Positions 59,998-64,000 of a DNA stretch of 64,000 bases are shown here, in pieces (positions within the stretch are counted from its first letter, which is position 1; each line of letters opens with the position of its first letter). Position numbers and translations under genes: made by a program. This DNA comes from Verrucomicrobiota bacterium (GTDB lineage Bacteria > Verrucomicrobiota > Verrucomicrobiia > Opitutales > Opitutaceae). The stretch spans positions 25,953 through 89,952 of the forward strand of contig JAEYUW010000017.1 of the NCBI GenBank assembly GCA_023432225.1, read 5' to 3'. Under the pieces are notes generated by a model. The model was not told the origin of the DNA. It did no database searches and saw only the letters and a list, made by a program, of their open reading frames with translations.

Positions 59998-60094
59998 CCA
60001 ACCGCACGTTTCCGCCTAAGACTCCGCGGACTCGAACGTAGACATTTTATGCCTGCCCGGCGATTTTCAGACCGGACGCGGGCTACGTCCGTCG

Positions 60095-61078
60095 ATGCGT
60101 GCTCACCCCCTGCTCTTCTATTTCGCGCTGCTCTCGTTCACCGTCGTCGTCTCCGCCACCGCGGAGGAAAAGCTGCTCACGCCTGAGGAGCTGAGCCGCA
60201 TTGATCGGGAGAACGAGTTGTGGCGCGCGCTCCGCGCCGAGGACGACACGGAGGCGGCACTCGTGCGTCTGCGTCGCCACGGCGCTACGGCCGAAGAATT
60301 GAGCTGGTTCGAACCGAAGCTCGCGCGATTATGGAACGTCGACGTGCCGCGCGAGTGGGGCTGGCTGCGCCCGGAGCAGATCGACGCGATCAAGGAGGTC
60401 GATCGCACGTTCATTCCGCGTGTCCGTGCCGCGCGCCTGCGCGTCGCCACAGGAATCGAGATCGATCCGTTTCACCGCGGCGAAACGCTGCTCGCGGTGA
60501 GCGCTCGCTGGCAGCGCGCGCTGCTGCGCGTGCTCGACTACGACCAAATCGCGGAGTTCCGGCTGATGAATTCCGTGTCGGCGCAGAAAACCGGCCGGCA
60601 TTTCGAGAATGTCCCGCTCAGCGATGACGAACGTCGCACGATCTACGAGTGGCAGCGCGAGTTCGAATCCACGGCCGGCCCCAACGGCGCGCGGCTCCGC
60701 GGCGTCCAGCGTGTGGTGCTCCTCGACCACCGCCACCGCATCCGGGACCTGCTCGGCGACGATCGATTCGCCGTTTACCTCGCCTCCGCCGATCCGCGAT
60801 TCGCGCGCATGCACGATGCGCTCGGCGAAGACGTCGAGAATACCACCGCCCTCGATGCATGGGTGATCCGCGAGCAATTCTCGCTCGAGCGCGATGCGCC
60901 ACGCGACTTCGGCGTCTCGATCAGCACTCTCGCCGGTCGCACCGAGGCGCGTCTGCAACAACGCTTGGGCGAACCGCTGTTCGCCCGCTACGTCGCCACT
61001 GCCGAGGCGAAATGGCTGACGAGTTTCCGTCTCCGGATCGGCGGCAGGCCAGCGAGGAAGGCCGACGCCAGGAACTGA
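60095..61078 (+). CDS. Secreted protein of unknown function
   Basis: A 327-aa protein with a signal peptide (FYFALLSFTVVVSATAEE) and a helical, charged mature part (EELSRIDRENELWRALRAEDD, SARWQRALLRVLDYDQIAEFRLMNS). Repeated L..WQR/REF patterns suggest a helical repeat fold; there is no catalytic motif that I recognise. It stands alone, with a repeat-filled gap before it and a small lipoprotein gene after it. Confidence 0.75.
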   Translation: MRAHPLLFYFALLSFTVVVSATAEEKLLTPEELSRIDRENELWRALRAEDDTEAALVRLRRHGATAEELSWFEPKLARLWNVDVPREWGWLRPEQIDAIKEVDRTFIPRVRAARLRVATGIEIDPFHRGETLLAVSARWQRALLRVLDYDQIAEFRLMNSVSAQKTGRHFENVPLSDDERRTIYEWQREFESTAGPNGARLRGVQRVVLLDHRHRIRDLLGDDRFAVYLASADPRFARMHDALGEDVENTTALDAWVIREQFSLERDAPRDFGVSISTLAGRTEARLQQRLGEPLFARYVATAEAKWLTSFRLRIGGRPARKADARN

Positions 61079-61138
61079 GCGCACATTCTGGCATTTTGGG
61101 GGAACCCGGCTAGGTTCCGGCGCGTCATTCTCTCCATC

Positions 61139-61588
61139 ATGAAAGCCCGAATTTTCCCGCTCCTCCTCGCGCTCGGTGCACTCCTTTTGGCTGGCTGCGA
61201 AACCGTCGACACCCGCATCTCCAAAAATCCGCAGCTCTTCGCCAGTCTCGACGCGGCGACCCAGGAAAAAATCAAGCAAGGCATCATCGATATCGGCTAC
61301 ACCGAGGACATGGTCTACCTCGCCCTCGGTGCACCCGATCAAAAACGCGAAGCCCGCACCGCCGCCGGCTCGCAGACCACGTGGGTTTACAGCACTTATT
61401 TCGAGCGCTACGACGGCACGCGCTTCGCCGGTTACCACCGCCGTGTTTACTTCGATCGCTACCTGAACACCTACCGCGTCTACTACCAACCGGTCTACGC
61501 CGACGTGTATCGCCCCGAGGTCGAGGAGCGCATCCGCGTGACGTTCCAGAACGGCAAGGTCACGGTCATCGAGCAGACGAAAGACTGA
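61139..61588 (+). CDS. Lipoprotein of unknown function
   Basis: A 149-aa protein with a lipobox LLLAGC at residues about 14-19, so it should be lipidated and, lacking Asp at +2, may go to the outer membrane. The mature part (KQGIIDIGYTEDMVYLALGAPDQKRE) resembles the SmpA/OmlA-like start (DIGYTEDMVYLALG), a fold seen in BamE-type proteins, followed by Tyr-rich repeats (YYQPVYADVYRPE). A BamE-like role is possible but not shown. Confidence 0.8.
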   Translation: MKARIFPLLLALGALLLAGCETVDTRISKNPQLFASLDAATQEKIKQGIIDIGYTEDMVYLALGAPDQKREARTAAGSQTTWVYSTYFERYDGTRFAGYHRRVYFDRYLNTYRVYYQPVYADVYRPEVEERIRVTFQNGKVTVIEQTKD

Positions 61589-61649
61589 TCGCTCAGACTG
61601 ACGCGCACGTGTCTTGCAGCCGGATGACGCGGCGCTTTCACTGCGCGCG

Positions 61650-63950
61650 ATGTTTTCGCGTGCTGTTCGCCCCGCTGTTGCCCTCGTCATCGTTCAACTG
61701 ATCGCGCTCGTCGCCGGCGCAACCGATCTGCGCCTCTGGTATGAGCGCCCCGCCGCCGCGTGGGTCGAGGCGCTGCCCGTCGGCAACGGCCGCCTCGGCG
61801 CCATGGTCTTCGGCGGCACGACCGAGGAGCGCATCCAGTTCAACGAGGATACGCTGTGGACCGGCGAACCGCGGGGCTATCACCACGTCGGCGCGGTTAA
61901 ATTCCTGCCGCAAATCCGCGAGCTGCTCGCCGCCGGCAAACAAAAGGAGGCCGAAGCGCTCGCGATGACGGAGTTCATGAGCGTGCCGCTGCGCCAGATG
62001 GCTTATCAGCCGTGCGGCGATCTCTGGCTCGAATTTCCCGGCCACGCCGCGCCGCGCGACTATCGCCGCGAACTCGATCTCGATGCCGCCGTCGCCACGA
62101 CGCGCTACCGCGTCGGCGAAACGACGTTCACGCGCGAGGTGTTCGCCAGCCATCCCGCCAACGCCATCGTCGTGCGTCTCGCCGCCGACCGCGCGGGACA
62201 ACTCACTTTCAACCTGCGTCTGACGAGCCCGCACGAAGGCGCCGCAGCGCGCGACGTCGCGTTGTCCGGCCTCGCTGTCGAAGGCCGCGTGAAGAACGGC
62301 GCGATGCGCTTCGGGGCCCAAGTTCACGCGCGCGTCAAAGGCGGCAGCAGCGTGCGCGAAGGCGATACACTCCGCGTGACCGGCGCCGACCGCGTGACGC
62401 TCGTGCTCACGGCCGCGACGAACTTCGTCTCCTCGCGCGAACTCTCCGACGCTGACCTCGTCGCGCGCTGCACGGTGCAACTCGACTCGCTCGCCGCGAC
62501 GTCCGCCGACGCGTTACTCGCCGCGCACCAAGCCGACCATCGCGCGCTCTTCCGCCGCGTGGCGCTCGATCTCGGCACCTCGCCCGCTGCCGCGCTCCCG
62601 ACTGATCAGCGCCTGCGCGCCGCGGACAAATCCGCGGACCCTGAACTCGCCGCACTCGTGTTTCAATTTGGCCGTTACCTGCTCATCGCGAGCAGCCGTC
62701 CCGGCGACCAGCCCGCGAATCTCCAGGGCGTGTGGAATCAAGACCTCAATCCCTCGTGGGGCAGCAAATACACGGTGAACATCAACACCGAGATGAATTA
62801 CTGGCCCGCCGAGGTCACCGCCCTGCCCGAGTGCGCCGAGCCGCTCTTCGCCATGATCGCCGACCTCGTGCCGAGCGGCAGTCTCACCGCACAGGAGCAC
62901 TACGGCGCGCGCGGCTGGGTGCTGCACCACAACACCGACCTCTGGCGCGGCACGGCTCCGATTAACAACTCGAACCACGGCATCTGGCCGACCGGCGGCG
63001 CGTGGCTCTGTCAGCAGCTGTGGGAGCGCTACCAATTCAGCGGCGATCGCGCCTTCCTCGCGCGCGCCTACCCGCTGATGAAAGGCGCAGCGGAATTCTT
63101 CCTCGACTACCTCGTGCCCGCTCCCGGCGGCACCGGCCAACTCATGTCCGGCCCGTCGAACTCGCCGGAGCAAGGCGGCCTCGTGATGGCGCCGGCGATG
63201 GATCACCAGATCATCCGTGGCCTCTTCGATTGGACCGCGCGCGCCGCCGACGAACTCGGCACCGACGCCGCGTTCGCCGCGCAACTCCGCGCCACGGCCG
63301 CGAAACTCCTCCCGAACAAAATCGGCCAACACGGCCAGTTGCAGGAGTGGCTCCTCGCCGACCTCGACGATCCGAAGAACACGCATCGCCACGTCTCGCA
63401 CCTCTGGGCGCTGCACCCGGGCAACGAGATCACGCCGCGCACGCCAGAGCTCTTCGCTGCGGCGCGCCGCTCGCTCGAGTTTCGCGGCGACGACGGCACC
63501 GGCTGGTCGCTCGGCTGGAAAATCAATTTCTGGGCGCGCCTGCTCGACGGCGATCACGCGCACCGAATGCTGATGCGCCAGCTCCTGTTCGTCGATCCCG
63601 CCACGCCGCAGAATTCCTCGCACGGCGGCACCTACCCGAACCTCTTCGACGCGCACCCGCCGTTCCAGATCGACGGCAACTTCGGCGCCACCGCCGCGAT
63701 CGCCGAGATGCTCCTGCAAAGTCAGAACGGCGAACTGCACTTGCTTCCCGCGCTGCCGAAAGCGTGGCCAACCGGTCGCGTGCATGGCCTGCGCGCCCGC
63801 GGCGGCTACACGGTCGATCTCGCGTGGGCCGACGGCAAACTCACCGCAGCGCGCATCGTTTCCACCCTCGGTCGCGCCACGACCGTGCGCTACGGAGACG
63901 AGTCACGTTCGCTCGCGGTCGCAGCCGGCGGCGAATTCGTCTGGCGGTGA
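61650..63950 (+). CDS. Alpha-L-fucosidase-type glycoside hydrolase, family GH95
   Basis: A 766-aa exported enzyme with a signal-like N-terminus (VALVIVQLIALVAGATD). GH95 enzymes release 1,2-linked L-fucose (or galactose) by inversion. The N-terminal beta domain has NGRLGAMVFGG and QFNEDTLWTGEP. The barrel contains NLQGVWNQDLNPSWGSKYTVN with INTEMNYWPAE (catalytic Asn region), the putative acid Glu in SNSPEQGG, and FDAHPPFQIDGNFGATA with the conserved Asp. Verrucomicrobia often degrade fucoidan or mucin, and this enzyme fits such a life style. ATG at 61650; the TTG upstream is less likely. Confidence 0.92.
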   Translation: MFSRAVRPAVALVIVQLIALVAGATDLRLWYERPAAAWVEALPVGNGRLGAMVFGGTTEERIQFNEDTLWTGEPRGYHHVGAVKFLPQIRELLAAGKQKEAEALAMTEFMSVPLRQMAYQPCGDLWLEFPGHAAPRDYRRELDLDAAVATTRYRVGETTFTREVFASHPANAIVVRLAADRAGQLTFNLRLTSPHEGAAARDVALSGLAVEGRVKNGAMRFGAQVHARVKGGSSVREGDTLRVTGADRVTLVLTAATNFVSSRELSDADLVARCTVQLDSLAATSADALLAAHQADHRALFRRVALDLGTSPAAALPTDQRLRAADKSADPELAALVFQFGRYLLIASSRPGDQPANLQGVWNQDLNPSWGSKYTVNINTEMNYWPAEVTALPECAEPLFAMIADLVPSGSLTAQEHYGARGWVLHHNTDLWRGTAPINNSNHGIWPTGGAWLCQQLWERYQFSGDRAFLARAYPLMKGAAEFFLDYLVPAPGGTGQLMSGPSNSPEQGGLVMAPAMDHQIIRGLFDWTARAADELGTDAAFAAQLRATAAKLLPNKIGQHGQLQEWLLADLDDPKNTHRHVSHLWALHPGNEITPRTPELFAAARRSLEFRGDDGTGWSLGWKINFWARLLDGDHAHRMLMRQLLFVDPATPQNSSHGGTYPNLFDAHPPFQIDGNFGATAAIAEMLLQSQNGELHLLPALPKAWPTGRVHGLRARGGYTVDLAWADGKLTAARIVSTLGRATTVRYGDESRSLAVAAGGEFVWR

Positions 63951-63952
63951 GT

Positions 63953-64000
63953 AGGGCCGGGCTCCGCCCGGCCCCGGTCGCGCTTTTTGGTTCATAACCC
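63953..64000. repeat. GTAGGGCCGG element cut by the window end
   Basis: GTAGGGCCGGGC with an inner GGGC/GCCC pair starts 2 nt after the GH95 stop codon (TGA then GTAGGG). Its partner arm would lie beyond the window. Confidence 0.6.

Overview
The window looks like chromosomal DNA of a Verrucomicrobiota bacterium, most likely family Opitutaceae. The evidence is high GC, two-membrane biology (lpxA, TonB-dependent receptors, a Lol-type lipoprotein), a very long two-domain ThyX of the kind seen in the PVC superphylum, and exceptionally many intergenic inverted repeats. This placement is an inference from gene content; no 16S rRNA gene is present.

Layout. (1) 0.2-6.4 kb, minus strand: housekeeping genes for a cell-wall amidase, infC, a HesB/IscA Fe-S protein, pdxA, lpxA, a conserved unknown and aroB. 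(2) 6.5-18 kb: an iron-acquisition island. It has two siderophore-type TonB receptors, each paired with a PepSY-TM (ferrisiderophore-reductase-like) membrane protein, plus a Dps ferritin-like protein, three small unknown genes behind a Fur-like site, a Fes-like esterase, a second alpha/beta hydrolase and a flavodoxin. (3) 18-31 kb: a POT peptide symporter, ftsY, nusB-ribH-ribB, rarA, comEC, a UVR-motif protein, an EEP-fold hydrolase, thyX and a class A beta-lactamase-like serine hydrolase. (4) 31.7-39.8 kb: a five-gene, translationally overlapping operon of secreted and membrane proteins: a TSP3-repeat/Ig-like protein, a small Ig-like protein, a 1174-aa secreted protein with a C-terminal alpha/beta-hydrolase, a carboxypeptidase-regulatory-like protein and a small membrane protein. 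It is the best candidate here for an undescribed system. (5) 40.2-55.2 kb: the complex I operon nuoBCDEFGHIJKLMN. nuoA is missing at this locus and two extra genes sit between nuoE and nuoF. (6) 55.4-57.7 kb: tRNA-Ser(GGA) and, beside it, a type II restriction-modification system with a divergent methylase and a controller-protein/endonuclease pair. (7) 57.8-64 kb: an NDH-2 fused to cyclic-nucleotide-binding and CBS domains, a secreted unknown, a lipoprotein and a GH95 alpha-L-fucosidase.

The most striking feature that is not a gene is the set of more than 20 inverted-repeat elements between genes, in at least five families. Two families carry TAG at both outward ends. In the heptad family (TAGCGAG) the 7-bp period puts TAG in all three frames, so the element reads as a stop from either side. 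Three genes (the amidase, nusB and the EEP hydrolase) take their stop codon from such a repeat. Six of the gaps inside the nuo operon are filled by these elements.
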